Below are positions 17,694 through 25,794 of a stretch of DNA of 64,000 bases, piece by piece (within the stretch, counting starts at the first letter, position 1; every line of letters starts with the position of its first letter). A program made the position numbers and the translations under genes. The stretch comes from Deferribacter autotrophicus (GTDB lineage: Bacteria > Chrysiogenota > Deferribacteres > Deferribacterales > Deferribacteraceae): assembly GCF_008362905.1 (NCBI RefSeq), contig NZ_VFJB01000001.1:62001-126000 (forward strand). Reading direction: 5' to 3'. The notes below the pieces were generated by a model. It ran no database searches. It was not told the DNA's origin and saw only the letters and a list, made by a program, of their open reading frames with translations.

Positions 17694-18767
17694 TTAGTCA
17701 TCTTCTTTCTTACCACTCTTAAGTATTCTAAACCCCACTCCTTTGTTGTCCGTGTAGTATGCATTCTCTAACAAGTCAATATAGTCGAGTATGTGGGATG
17801 TGAACCTATTAGCAAACTCTTTATCGTGTTGTTCCAACATCGAAAGAAACGGTTTAAGCTTGTTTTCTATTAGCTGTAATGATGAGTAAAATATTAGCTT
17901 TATTTCAATTTCTGGTATGGTTGAGTGAAACCAAGTAACATAGAAATCACCATTTGCTTGTATTAGCTTCTCAGACCGTTTAAACAAATCGTAAGGTATT
18001 TTTCCTTTAAAGAACTCTCCCTTAATTGCTCTGGTGATTAGACTATCTTCAATCGTATATAGTTTATTGTTATACCTGTTTAACAGTATAGTTTTAACAT
18101 CTTGTGGTGTTAGATTTTCTATATCAATGCCACAGTGTTGTTTTAATGCTTCAGTAAACTCTTGAATCAATATGTTGTGATTATCAATATCCCAAAATTC
18201 GTCACTTGGGTCAAGATACGTGTTAAAAGTGCTCAAAAACTTGTAATGCTCATCTGTAAGCTTAACCTTGTTAAACACAAGAAAGTCGTTGTTTTCTTTC
18301 AATTTGGTAATAGTAGCTAAAAAGTCATCCGTTCCATTTGTTAAAGTTTTAGATACACCAGCTTTGATTTTGGTTATTGCTGTAACAGTATCAAGAAAGC
18401 TTTGTGCTAATGAATATCGTTGGCTTGTAGTGGTAAATAACTGTTTAAAGTCATCGTAAAAGTTAAAGCTATCAATGAACAACAAAAAGATATTATGACT
18501 TAATAAAGATTCAATAAGTTTTGCTTTGTTTTTACTATTTGCTAATTTTAAATAAGAGTTAAGAATAAAAGTAATATCAGAATATGAAAGATTAAATATT
18601 TGGAAAATTTTAAAAACTGTTTCTGCAGTAGGTCTTTTTTTTCCGTTTTCAATATTATTTACAAATGTTGGAGACAAACCAAGTATTTTGGCTAAATCTT
18701 TTTGTGTTATTTTATGATTTATCCTTATTTGTCGAAGAAAATTACCCAAACTTTCTAAATCACTCAT
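17694..18767 (-). CDS. XRE-family transcriptional regulator (putative element repressor)
   Basis: A 357-aa protein starting at the ATG at 18767, which has an AAAGGTG site just upstream. A longer frame begins 43 codons earlier with a hydrophobic leader and no such site. Residues about 5-65 form a Cro/CI-type helix-turn-helix (FLRQIRINHKITQKDLAKIL then SPTFVNNIENGKKRP). The remaining 290 residues match no family I recognise and could be a sensing or oligomerisation domain. It is divergent from the HTH gene at 18917, with an inverted repeat between them, the usual layout of a lysogeny-type switch. Confidence 0.8.
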   Translation of the reverse strand: MSDLESLGNFLRQIRINHKITQKDLAKILGLSPTFVNNIENGKKRPTAETVFKIFQIFNLSYSDITFILNSYLKLANSKNKAKLIESLLSHNIFLLFIDSFNFYDDFKQLFTTTSQRYSLAQSFLDTVTAITKIKAGVSKTLTNGTDDFLATITKLKENNDFLVFNKVKLTDEHYKFLSTFNTYLDPSDEFWDIDNHNILIQEFTEALKQHCGIDIENLTPQDVKTILLNRYNNKLYTIEDSLITRAIKGEFFKGKIPYDLFKRSEKLIQANGDFYVTWFHSTIPEIEIKLIFYSSLQLIENKLKPFLSMLEQHDKEFANRFTSHILDYIDLLENAYYTDNKGVGFRILKSGKKEDD

Positions 18768-18826
18768 TATTTCACCTTTTTTAGTAAATATATCACAAAA
18801 AATAAGATATTCAAGTAAAAAGAAAA

Positions 18827-18846
18827 CTATTGACAAAAAACAATAG
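18827..18846. promoter_or_regulatory. Candidate operator between the divergent regulator genes
   Basis: An inverted repeat CTATTG (18827-18832) and CAATAG (18841-18846), with an 8-base centre, lies between the start codons of the XRE gene and the HTH gene. Its left arm overlaps a TTGACA -35-like hexamer at 18830-18835. The position suits a repressor site controlling one or both promoters. Function is inferred. Confidence 0.5.
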
Positions 18847-18916
18847 CAATTTATTTTAAAATTATGATTGACCAAAAATTGCATAGTTTTTACCAAAACA
18901 ACTAAAGGAGGTTAAT

Positions 18917-19117
18917 ATGTCAACCAAACTAATCCCCAACAAAGACACTTTGTTGCAACAGGCTGGTGTTTTACACACAGCCACCACGCTAAGGACGTGG
19001 AAATCTAAAGGCAAGTATCCTGAAATCTTCCGCAAGATTGGTGGTAGGCTTTACATCGACCTTGAAGCCTACCAAAGACATGTATTGGAAATGAATCCAA
19101 GCGAGTTAAACAAGTAA
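18917..19117 (+). CDS. Small HTH DNA-binding protein (excisionase/AlpA-like)
   Basis: A 66-aa protein with a winged-helix or MerR-like layout: TLLQQAGVLHTATTLRTWKS as helix-turn-helix, then FRKIGGRLYIDLEAYQRHV as wing and helix. Proteins of this size and pattern in integrative elements are usually excisionases or small activators. It has a near-perfect AAAGGAGG site and is divergent from the XRE repressor. It heads a run of plus-strand genes. Confidence 0.65.
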   Translation: MSTKLIPNKDTLLQQAGVLHTATTLRTWKSKGKYPEIFRKIGGRLYIDLEAYQRHVLEMNPSELNK

Positions 19118-19132
19118 ATGGGAGGATGAGCT

Positions 19133-19519
19133 ATGGGGGAGTTAACTAACAAAGTAGTAAAAGAAACAGAGCTTAAGAAAGAATGTAAATATTTTGAGTC
19201 CTGTAATGCTCCATTATGCCCGTTACTTTCTGACGATGTCAATTCATTAGGGCTTTGGTATGCTGATGAGGATATTTGTAAGCTTAAAATTAAACAGCCA
19301 TATTGGGTAAAGAAACAACAAAAGATACAGCACATACATAAACACCAAAAGCCTGTATTCGGTTATTTTAATTTTCAAATGTTAAATCACAGTTTTAGAG
19401 TTCAACGTGGCATTATTGGATTAGACCCAGACAAGAACACTGACTCAGAATTGCAAATGTGGTTCAAAAAATACAAGGGTAAATCACGGCTTGAAGCAGT
19501 TTCAAAACAAGCGAGTTAG
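19133..19519 (+). CDS. Hypothetical element protein with N-terminal Cys cluster (128 aa)
   Basis: I do not recognise this protein. Near residues 17-30 it has three cysteines (ECKYFESCNAPLCPL), with a fourth in DICKLK near 60, a spacing that could bind a metal. The C-terminal half is basic. It starts 15 bases after the HTH gene, so they are probably co-transcribed. GGGAGG precedes the start. Confidence 0.6.
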   Translation: MGELTNKVVKETELKKECKYFESCNAPLCPLLSDDVNSLGLWYADEDICKLKIKQPYWVKKQQKIQHIHKHQKPVFGYFNFQMLNHSFRVQRGIIGLDPDKNTDSELQMWFKKYKGKSRLEAVSKQAS

Positions 19520-19576
19520 ACGTGTTTTTTGAGTCAAAATGAGCGAGTTAAGCGTGTCCAACAGGGGTAAAAAAAT

Positions 19577-19602
19577 TTGACTAAGGGTTTTACCTTAGTC
19601 AA
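19577..19602 (+). terminator. Hairpin after the first plus-strand gene pair of the element
   Basis: A 10-bp perfect stem TTGACTAAGG (19577-19586) and CCTTAGTCAA (19593-19602) with a 6-base loop. It is not followed by a U-run on the plus strand (AGCCC follows), but on the minus strand it is followed by AATTTTTTT. It could act as a terminator in the minus direction or as a regulatory stem. Nearby, the 15-mer-like motif GCGAGTTAAGCGTGT occurs twice (19511 and 19541 areas), and a complementary TAACTCGCTT follows at about 19628. Confidence 0.5.
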
Positions 19603-19744
19603 GCCCAACCCCCCTAAAAATACCCCTTAACTCGCTTCATTTAACCCCGAAAATGGGCTTAACTCAATTTTAAGGTTGTAACTATTTGATAATTAAGAAG
19701 ACAATTTTTAGAGAAAGGTTAAATAAACATCGAGGGAGGTTAAT

Positions 19745-20047
19745 ATGAAAACAAATAATTCAGCCATTTTGAATCTTGTGAAAGTATTAGGAGTAGCCAA
19801 TGCGGTTAAAAGTGCTATTGAAAAAATTGCAAGTCAAACTGATGAGTCAAACTTGAAGCAAGTTAGCTCTGATTTAGCCAACTTAATCTATGATGTTGAA
19901 AATATGGTTATCCCTCTTGACACACGTGGAACTATAAGCCTTTCAGATTATTATATCCATCAATGTGCTTCCTTAATCAGAAATGCTCTGGTTATCATTA
20001 AAGACCTCAACAAAGAGACAGAGTTCTGGTGCTATCTGGGAGAGTAA
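19745..20047 (+). CDS. Hypothetical element protein (100 aa)
   Basis: Unknown soluble, mainly helical protein with no motif I can name. It has a GAGGGAGG site and precedes the putative replication gene by 36 bases on the same strand, so it may act with it. No signal peptide or membrane segment. Confidence 0.55.
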   Translation: MKTNNSAILNLVKVLGVANAVKSAIEKIASQTDESNLKQVSSDLANLIYDVENMVIPLDTRGTISLSDYYIHQCASLIRNALVIIKDLNKETEFWCYLGE

Positions 20048-20083
20048 AACAGCATATATGACAACACCACCACGGGGTATTAC

Positions 20084-21232
20084 ATGAAAGAGAACAGGCA
20101 AGGATTTTTCAAAGTCAACACAAGAAAATTCTACAAGTTATTTAAGATGGATACTAACGAAATTCTGGCTTATCTTGTGTTTACAGCAGGCACAAGTGAT
20201 TTGGGGATTGATGGATTACCCAATAACAGGTTTACTGAATGGGGAGCAGAAAGTTTACACAGATATCTAGGATTACCACGAACAGTAGCCAGAAGATGTA
20301 TCAAAAAACTTTTGGAAAATGACATCATTAGGGAAGTAACTGGAAAATCTGCATATAGTTTTTACACTAAAAAACAATTTGCGGGTAGGCGTCTTTCCCC
20401 TACCCGCTACAAGAAGACCAGCAAAGTTTACGATATTTTGCCAATTGGTGAACTTGAAAATGATGAATATATTTACATGCCTAATATGATAATTAATACT
20501 TTCAAGCATTTTGTCAATACCCCAAAATACAACATAATCTTTCTGCTCTGTTCATATATCCAAACCAACTGGATGGTGGGAGGAGGGATAGTTAAGTTTT
20601 GCTTTAAGAAGTGGATGGAAATACATCCAAGTGAAGGCAGTATTCTCACACAATATACCTGTAGTGATAGTAATACTATCCTATGGAAACATGTCCAAAA
20701 AATAACCCAGTATTTACCAGAATATAAAGATTACAGCATAGATGAGTTACAAAAACTTAATACTGACAAAAATATCATTACCACCGAAATCATCTGGAAT
20801 CCCTTGCAATTTCTAATCAACCATAAACTCATCTATGAGGTGGTTTCTGTTTACGAGTGTGATAATGATGTGTTTGATTTTGATAACGCAGAATGGCTTT
20901 ATGATTTGTTTGTGCCAAGAAACAAAGGGTTAGAAAATAAATCCAGCCAAGACCCTTGTTTGTATGATATGCTAAAAGAAAAACACGAGGCAGAGGGTTA
21001 TAATATACCCAAGAAAATACTCTCACTACGTGATTGGGATGACAACGAAGTCTTAACTGTTTACAAACCCTATAACAATATTTGGGTTGTTAGTAATTAC
21101 AGGCTATTATATAGACCTGATACTGAAGCAGTATACCAAGCTTATAAGAATATGAAATCAAACATAAAATATTACGCTAATTGTGTTCTTAAATGGTTCA
21201 AGCCACGCAAAACAGAAGAAGTTGTCTGGTAA
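20084..21232 (+). CDS. Putative replication-initiator-like or DNA-binding protein (382 aa)
   Basis: The N-terminal 110 residues read as a winged helix (ILAYLVFTAGTSDLGIDG, then LHRYLGLPRTVARRCIKKLL and EVTGKSAYSF), as in plasmid initiators and RepA-like or helix-turn-helix adaptor proteins. The following 270 residues are not recognised. The gene is followed immediately by about 0.95 kb of non-coding DNA with an iteron array and AT-rich repeats, the usual order of a rep gene and its origin. The replication role is inferred from this context. I cannot exclude a transcriptional or primase-associated role. Confidence 0.5.
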   Translation: MKENRQGFFKVNTRKFYKLFKMDTNEILAYLVFTAGTSDLGIDGLPNNRFTEWGAESLHRYLGLPRTVARRCIKKLLENDIIREVTGKSAYSFYTKKQFAGRRLSPTRYKKTSKVYDILPIGELENDEYIYMPNMIINTFKHFVNTPKYNIIFLLCSYIQTNWMVGGGIVKFCFKKWMEIHPSEGSILTQYTCSDSNTILWKHVQKITQYLPEYKDYSIDELQKLNTDKNIITTEIIWNPLQFLINHKLIYEVVSVYECDNDVFDFDNAEWLYDLFVPRNKGLENKSSQDPCLYDMLKEKHEAEGYNIPKKILSLRDWDDNEVLTVYKPYNNIWVVSNYRLLYRPDTEAVYQAYKNMKSNIKYYANCVLKWFKPRKTEEVVW

Positions 21233-22190
21233 TTTCAATCCAACAGGGTGGTTGATTAATTTAGCCACCCTGCTTTCTTATCTAACCTGAATTATACCCA
21301 CTTATATCCCGATATACTAAACATAACCTAAGCTTACTTAAATATATCCCATTTAGGTAAATATTAGGTTTTATATACCCAGTTTTATAATATCCAAGTA
21401 TAATTAAACTTAGTTATACACTACTTAAGCCAAGTTATAGGCTATTATTTAACTAAGCTTACTTATACCAGAGTATAACAAGAGTATATTACTTAATTTA
21501 AGCCAAACTGTTATACTTGGTAATAATTACTCAGTCATACTTAATTTTTAGCCAAGATTATTATATTATCTAAGTTATAACTTAGCTTAGCTTAGCTTAG
21601 ATTAATATAACTTGGTTTAGTATAGTATAGCTTAGCTATATTTAGCTTAGTATAATATAACTAAGCTTAGATTAATGTGTAATAAGCTTGGTTATCATTT
21701 AGTATAATACTTAGTTTAACTAAACTAATACTTAGTAATAGCCAAGATAAAAGAAATAGTTTTGATTGGCTTAAGAAAAATAAAATAAAATAAAATAAAA
21801 TAAACTAACTATGCTTTATTTTATTATTTTTTATTATTTAAGCCACTTGATATACACTTGATAAGCATTTGATATGCATACTTGATAACACATACTTGAG
21901 TTACATACTTGAGAATACATACTTGAAATACATACTTGATATGGTTAAGCCTTTCTTTAACAATACCAAAGTATTAGCCAAAAATTAAAGGTTTATTGTT
22001 TTTGGTTGGCTAAGGCTTAATTCTGGGATTGTAAGAGTAAGGGAATCTTAGAGAATTGGTGTGAGAATATACGTTGAAATGATTTTTTAGGTTTACTTGC
22101 AAAGAAGTATTCTTATGATAAAATTTAATTGGAAATTAAATTAGTTTCCAAGTAGTGTAAAGTTAAGTAATATAATGTTTAACAGGTGAT
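21233..22190. other. Origin-like AT-rich repeat region
   Basis: About 0.95 kb without a gene. 21270-21760 is unusually rich in short palindromic words built from CTTAG, AAGCTTA and TATAACTTAG, including four perfect tandem CTTAG units at 21581-21600. 21781-21800 holds four tandem TAAAA units. An iteron array follows at 21845-21939. A repeat cluster beside an AT-rich block and a rep-like gene is the classic arrangement of an iteron-type replication origin. The function has not been demonstrated. Confidence 0.65.
21845..21939 (+). repeat. Iteron array, core ACTTGA (8 copies)
   Basis: The hexamer ACTTGA (one copy ATTTGA) recurs at 21845, 21856, 21867, 21880, 21894, 21907, 21921 and 21934 with spacings of 11-14 bases. 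The last five copies share the longer core CATACTTGA. The regular period is close to a helical turn and a quarter, as expected for binding sites of an initiator. Confidence 0.8.
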
Positions 22191-22195
22191 GCCTA

Positions 22196-22726
22196 ATGTT
22201 AAACTTAATTATTTCGTTTATCTTGATTTTGATTACTGTTTTTGTCTTATTAGCTTCCGTTAGATTGTTAATAGAGCCTTATATACAAATCCCCAAAGCT
22301 AAATTTATAAGCTTTATCACTTCTCCATTATGGTGTTTATTTTTGTTTGTATTACTTCCTCTTGCACTAAGAGACTTTTCTTTAGGAGATTTAGAGTTTA
22401 GTTTTAGTTTCGTAAAAAATTATCTCTTAAGCAATAAAAATATCTTTGATAAGTTATACCCTATACTGGTTATACCAATAAGCGTTTTATGGTTATATAT
22501 ATTGCCGTCTCATATTTGGATTCAAAATAATAAAGAAAAAATTGATAGTAAAATTAAAAATTTTGCGAGGATATTAAATTTTTTTGTAGGAATTCATTAT
22601 ACTGGTTTTGTTGGAAGAATATTTATAAATGAATTGTTTGAGCTTTTTGATATTTTTTTCTTAATAATATATATTCTTGGTTCTCTTACCCATGAAGTAG
22701 CCAACAAAGAAAATAATGAAATTTAA
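22196..22726 (+). CDS. Hypothetical membrane protein of the element (176 aa)
   Basis: An unrecognised integral membrane protein with four hydrophobic segments (about residues 1-25, 38-58, 88-108 and 150-170). The first segment may be an uncleaved signal anchor. The ribosome binding site is weak. Base composition and codon use are more AT-rich than the core genes. The function is unknown; immunity or superinfection-exclusion roles are possible for such cargo but unproven. Confidence 0.55.
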   Translation: MLNLIISFILILITVFVLLASVRLLIEPYIQIPKAKFISFITSPLWCLFLFVLLPLALRDFSLGDLEFSFSFVKNYLLSNKNIFDKLYPILVIPISVLWLYILPSHIWIQNNKEKIDSKIKNFARILNFFVGIHYTGFVGRIFINELFELFDIFFLIIYILGSLTHEVANKENNEI

Positions 22727-22995
22727 ACAGTTATCATTGTGTTTAGAAGATAAATATTACCCATAAGTATTCACCAACCTTTTTATCCACCTCGCAAATC
22801 TGAGTGGCTTTTTTATATATGCCCCCTCCCCTAAAAATTTTTGATGGGGTGGGTATAGGTAAGATAGTTAACACTGACAGTATTACTGACTACACCATAA
22901 AACAAGAATAAAAAAAAATAGCAAGTTTATTTGCAACCTTATAGTTATATGATAAAATTTAATAAGAAGTTAAAAATTTGTTAATGGGAGGGATT

Positions 22996-23547
22996 ATGAA
23001 AAAATTATCTAATTTTATTGTAAAATTAGCAAGTTATGTTTTTGTAGCTTATTTTTTAGTATCGTTTTCTATTTTTGCTCCTTTTTATAACTATGAATAT
23101 GCTAAACAAAATGGATTTATTAAATGGTTACTTTTAGGACAAATTGTTCCAACTATAAAAGCATTAGCTTTTCCTTATTTTGAGTATCAAAGATACTACA
23201 ATAAACAAATCTCAAAAGAGTTAGATAAAATATTCGGTTCTTTAACATATTATAAAGAAGCAATAAGTTTGCTTATAAACCAGCAAAACATAGAACAAAG
23301 CTTATTTAAGTTAAAACAAGCTTACAATATGATTAATCAAGTAAATTTTGAGTTAGCAAAGAAATCTAATTATGATTTTGTAATTGACGTGGAGAAATAT
23401 TATAAACCAGCCTTAAAAAAATATGTTGAGGGATACGAATCTGGAAATACTTATTTAATAACAGAAGGCGATATACTCTTTAACAAATTTAGAGAAAAAC
23501 TTTTGAAATATTCAAAACAAGGCAAGTTAGTTATAAAACTTAATTAA
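22996..23547 (+). CDS. Hypothetical membrane-anchored protein of the element (183 aa)
   Basis: I do not recognise the family. One hydrophobic segment (residues 8-35) is followed by a soluble helical domain rich in Lys and Tyr, with predicted coiled-coil character at about 65-115. The start at 22996 is chosen because GGGAGGG lies just ahead; an in-frame ATG six codons upstream has no such site. It is convergent with the integrase gene, with a 7-base gap. Confidence 0.55.
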   Translation: MKKLSNFIVKLASYVFVAYFLVSFSIFAPFYNYEYAKQNGFIKWLLLGQIVPTIKALAFPYFEYQRYYNKQISKELDKIFGSLTYYKEAISLLINQQNIEQSLFKLKQAYNMINQVNFELAKKSNYDFVIDVEKYYKPALKKYVEGYESGNTYLITEGDILFNKFREKLLKYSKQGKLVIKLN

Positions 23548-23554
23548 ATTTAAA

Positions 23555-24577
23555 TTACAGGTTAAAAATACTATTGATACTATCAATAATATTTTTCTTT
23601 TGTTGGTTTAAAATATGAGTGTATCTTTGTGTCATCTTAATATCCTTATGCCCAAGAAGTTCTTGAACAGTCCTAAGGTCTTTAGTCATTAATAGGGCAT
23701 AAGTGCCAAACGTGTGGCGTAAGTCATGAAATCTAAAATCAGCTATACCAGCTCTTTTTAATGCATTGGTAAACCCTTTTTTGATGTCTGTAAATGGCTT
23801 TCCTGTTTTAGGGTTATAAAACACATAGCCAAAAGGGGATTTCTCAAGCCTTTTCTTAAATATTCCCGCCAAAGTGTCGTTTATTGGAATGATTTTATAA
23901 TCATTGTTCTTAGTGTTTTCTGCTTTCTTGGTGATAATCATTAGCTCGAAGTTTATTTCATTTACGTGCAAATCTAATATTTCACGTTTTCTCATACCCG
24001 TTAAAATTGCTGTAATTATTATTTCTTTTAGATAACCATCTGTGGCTTTTAATAGCCTGTTCAACTCATCTTTAGAGAGGTATCTCATACGTGGATATTC
24101 CTCAAACTTTAGGAAGTGTTGAAATGGGTTTTCTTTAACCAAGCCTTGTTTAATTGCTTTGTTGTAAGCTGATTTGACAAAGTTTAGTTCTCTGTTGATG
24201 GTTGCACCAGATACACCTTGAGCTAATCTTAACTGTTGCCATTTGTAGATAAGCTGGGGAGTAATTTTCTTGTTGTTAAAAAACTCAATAAGTTTGGCAA
24301 ACTGATGTTTGCATGTGTGGTAAGTACTAACCTTGTGGGTTTTCAGGTATTCCAGAAACATGGTTAACACTTCCTTGAAAGATGCTTCTCTTTTTACAGT
24401 CTGTTTCTGATACAACCCCAAAGCCACTTGGGCTTTTATCTCTTTTATTTTCTCCGTAGCTTCCTTTCTGGTCATTTTCGATACAGGAAGTAACCAACCC
24501 CTGTAACGTTTACCGTGATAAGTGAAATCGTAAAACCAAGTTTCAACACCTTTGTAAAGTCCAACTTTAAGAGCCAT
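23555..24577 (-). CDS. Tyrosine integrase of the tRNA-Ala element
   Basis: A 340-aa phage-type integrase that should recombine the 62-bp att repeats. It has an N-terminal beta-rich arm-binding region (residues 1-60, including GVETWFYDF), a SAM-like core-binding domain (about 70-165) and a catalytic domain with Arg in TGMRKREILDL, HDLRHTFGTYALL, LLGHKDIKMTQRYTHI and the nucleophile Tyr in the latter. The start at 24577 follows a good GGAGG site. The gene begins 88 bases from the right att repeat and reads inward. All catalytic residues are present. Confidence 0.93.
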   Translation of the reverse strand: MALKVGLYKGVETWFYDFTYHGKRYRGWLLPVSKMTRKEATEKIKEIKAQVALGLYQKQTVKREASFKEVLTMFLEYLKTHKVSTYHTCKHQFAKLIEFFNNKKITPQLIYKWQQLRLAQGVSGATINRELNFVKSAYNKAIKQGLVKENPFQHFLKFEEYPRMRYLSKDELNRLLKATDGYLKEIIITAILTGMRKREILDLHVNEINFELMIITKKAENTKNNDYKIIPINDTLAGIFKKRLEKSPFGYVFYNPKTGKPFTDIKKGFTNALKRAGIADFRFHDLRHTFGTYALLMTKDLRTVQELLGHKDIKMTQRYTHILNQQKKNIIDSINSIFNL

Positions 24578-24664
24578 AACCAAAACCTCCACTTAGAAAA
24601 GTTGACAAAAATCTTGACAAGTTTTGTGGACGGGTTGGTTACTCTTTGGTAATATTGGGATAAT

Positions 24665-24726
24665 GCTGGGAGAGCACTACAATGGCATTGTAGGGGTCGG
24701 GGGTTCGACTCCCCTCCGCTCCACTC
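24665..24726 (+). repeat. Right attachment site of the integrative element (62-bp direct repeat)
   Basis: A perfect 62-base copy of 17400-17461. It lacks the 5' acceptor strand and D-stem of the tRNA, so it is not a functional tRNA gene. It marks the right boundary of the element. Confidence 0.93.
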
Positions 24727-24751
24727 TATTTTATCCAATAAAATCAATAAC

Positions 24752-25632
24752 TTACAAATTATCAAAATTAAATTCTGACAGTTTTCTGACAATTTTGTTT
24801 GAATTAAAAAAGAAATCTGACAATTTTTCTGCTTCTTTGTGATCATTTTCTTTAATAAATTTTGAATACTTTTCAAAAAGTGTTCTCACTCCTGAGTGTC
24901 CCATTTGTTTGGCTACAAAATTCGGTGAAATGCCTGCAATTAATGATAATATAGCATACGTATGTCTTATTTGATAAATTTTCTAAATCTTATACCTAAT
25001 ACTTTAAGTGTCGGTCTCCAGATATTTTTAACTATATTCGAAGATTGAGTATAATTAGTTCCCCATTTAGTTAAAAATACAAACTTTGATTTCATAAAAG
25101 TGTATTGTTTATGATTAAGTACTATCTTTTGTAATGGTTCTATTATTACGACATCTCTAATACTATCTATAGTTTTAGGTTTAAGTAACTTACCGTCTGT
25201 CATACTTTCTTTAACTCTATATATCCAACAATTAAAATCAAAATTTTCCCATTTTCATTGCTAATAACTCACCTGTTCTCATCCCTGTCATGAATCCTAC
25301 GGCAAAAAAAAAAAAAGCATACATTTCAGGATATTTTTTTGAATATAATCTAAGATCATCAACATTTCTTCTTTTGAAAACGGTTCAATATCAGTTTTTT
25401 TTCCTTTAAATTCTTAATTTTAAGCATTATGTTTGAATTTATAATTTCTTAATCAAAAGCATCTTCAAAAATTCTTCTAAAAGGTATTAAGAAATTATTG
25501 ACTGTTTTAGCTGATCTTCCTTGTTTTATACTCAGAATAAAATCTTCTACATAATACTTTTTTATCTCTATTAAATTCATTTCCCATAAGTTATTCTCTT
25601 TTAATCCCTTTATTACTAATCTTAATTGTTTA
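24752..25632 (-). pseudogene. Decayed second tyrosine integrase
   Basis: Minus-strand translation gives an integrase broken into several frames: an N-terminal piece (YYVEDFILSIKQGRSAKTVNNF), then EEMLMILDYIQKN and TGMRTGELLAM (first catalytic Arg), a middle piece at 24967-25203, and finally YQIRHTYAILSLIAG, MGHSGVRTLFEKYSKF near the 3' end. Stops and frameshifts, including a run of 13 A at 25303-25315 on the plus strand, break it. It starts only 26 bases beyond the right att repeat, so it probably belonged to an older element that used the same tRNA-Ala gene. Confidence 0.82.
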
Positions 25633-25674
25633 TATTAAGTTAAATACTCATCTTTGTAAATAATTGAAACTATC

Positions 25675-25723
25675 TGCAAGTAAAACTTGCAATCAAATTT
25701 AGACTACTTTGCTTACGCAAAGT
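25675..25723 (+). promoter_or_regulatory. Two hairpins upstream of the CmdTAC-like operon
   Basis: TGCAAGT/ACTTGCA (25675-25681 and 25685-25691, loop AAA) and ACTTTGC/GCAAAGT (25706-25712 and 25717-25723, loop TTAC) are perfect 7-bp inverted repeats. The second is followed by TTATTATTTTTT, so it resembles an intrinsic terminator on the plus strand. As no plus-strand gene ends here, it may be a leader attenuator or an operator for the operon starting at 25795. Confidence 0.5.
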
Positions 25724-25794
25724 TTATTATTTTTTCTTGCAAAAATAAAAATTTTTAATTAACTTTAACATAAAGATTTCAATATAAAATAAAA

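Larger units (their letters stand above)
17400..24726. mobile_element. Integrative element in tRNA-Ala (7.3 kb)
   Basis: The segment is bounded by 62-bp perfect direct repeats of the tRNA-Ala 3' part and has a tyrosine integrase next to the right end, transcribed inward. Contents in order are an XRE repressor, a divergent small HTH protein, two small unknowns, a putative replication protein, an origin-like repeat region, two membrane-associated unknowns and the integrase. There are no capsid, tail, portal or conjugation genes. It fits a small integrative plasmid-like or satellite-like element that may replicate after excision. Boundaries are seen directly; the lifestyle is inferred. Confidence 0.88.

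Noticed and set aside
17369-17764. Minus-strand frame over tRNA-Ala.
   Set aside because: Antisense to the tRNA gene and overlapping the 3' end of the XRE gene; part is the repeat-derived peptide seen at both att sites.
21845-21939. Possible CRISPR array.
   Set aside because: Units are 11-14 bases apart with short cores; there are no 25-40 bp repeats, unique spacers or cas genes. Iterons fit better.
24624-24842. Open frame crossing the right att repeat.
   Set aside because: It reads through the tRNA-derived repeat and has no family match; a chance frame.
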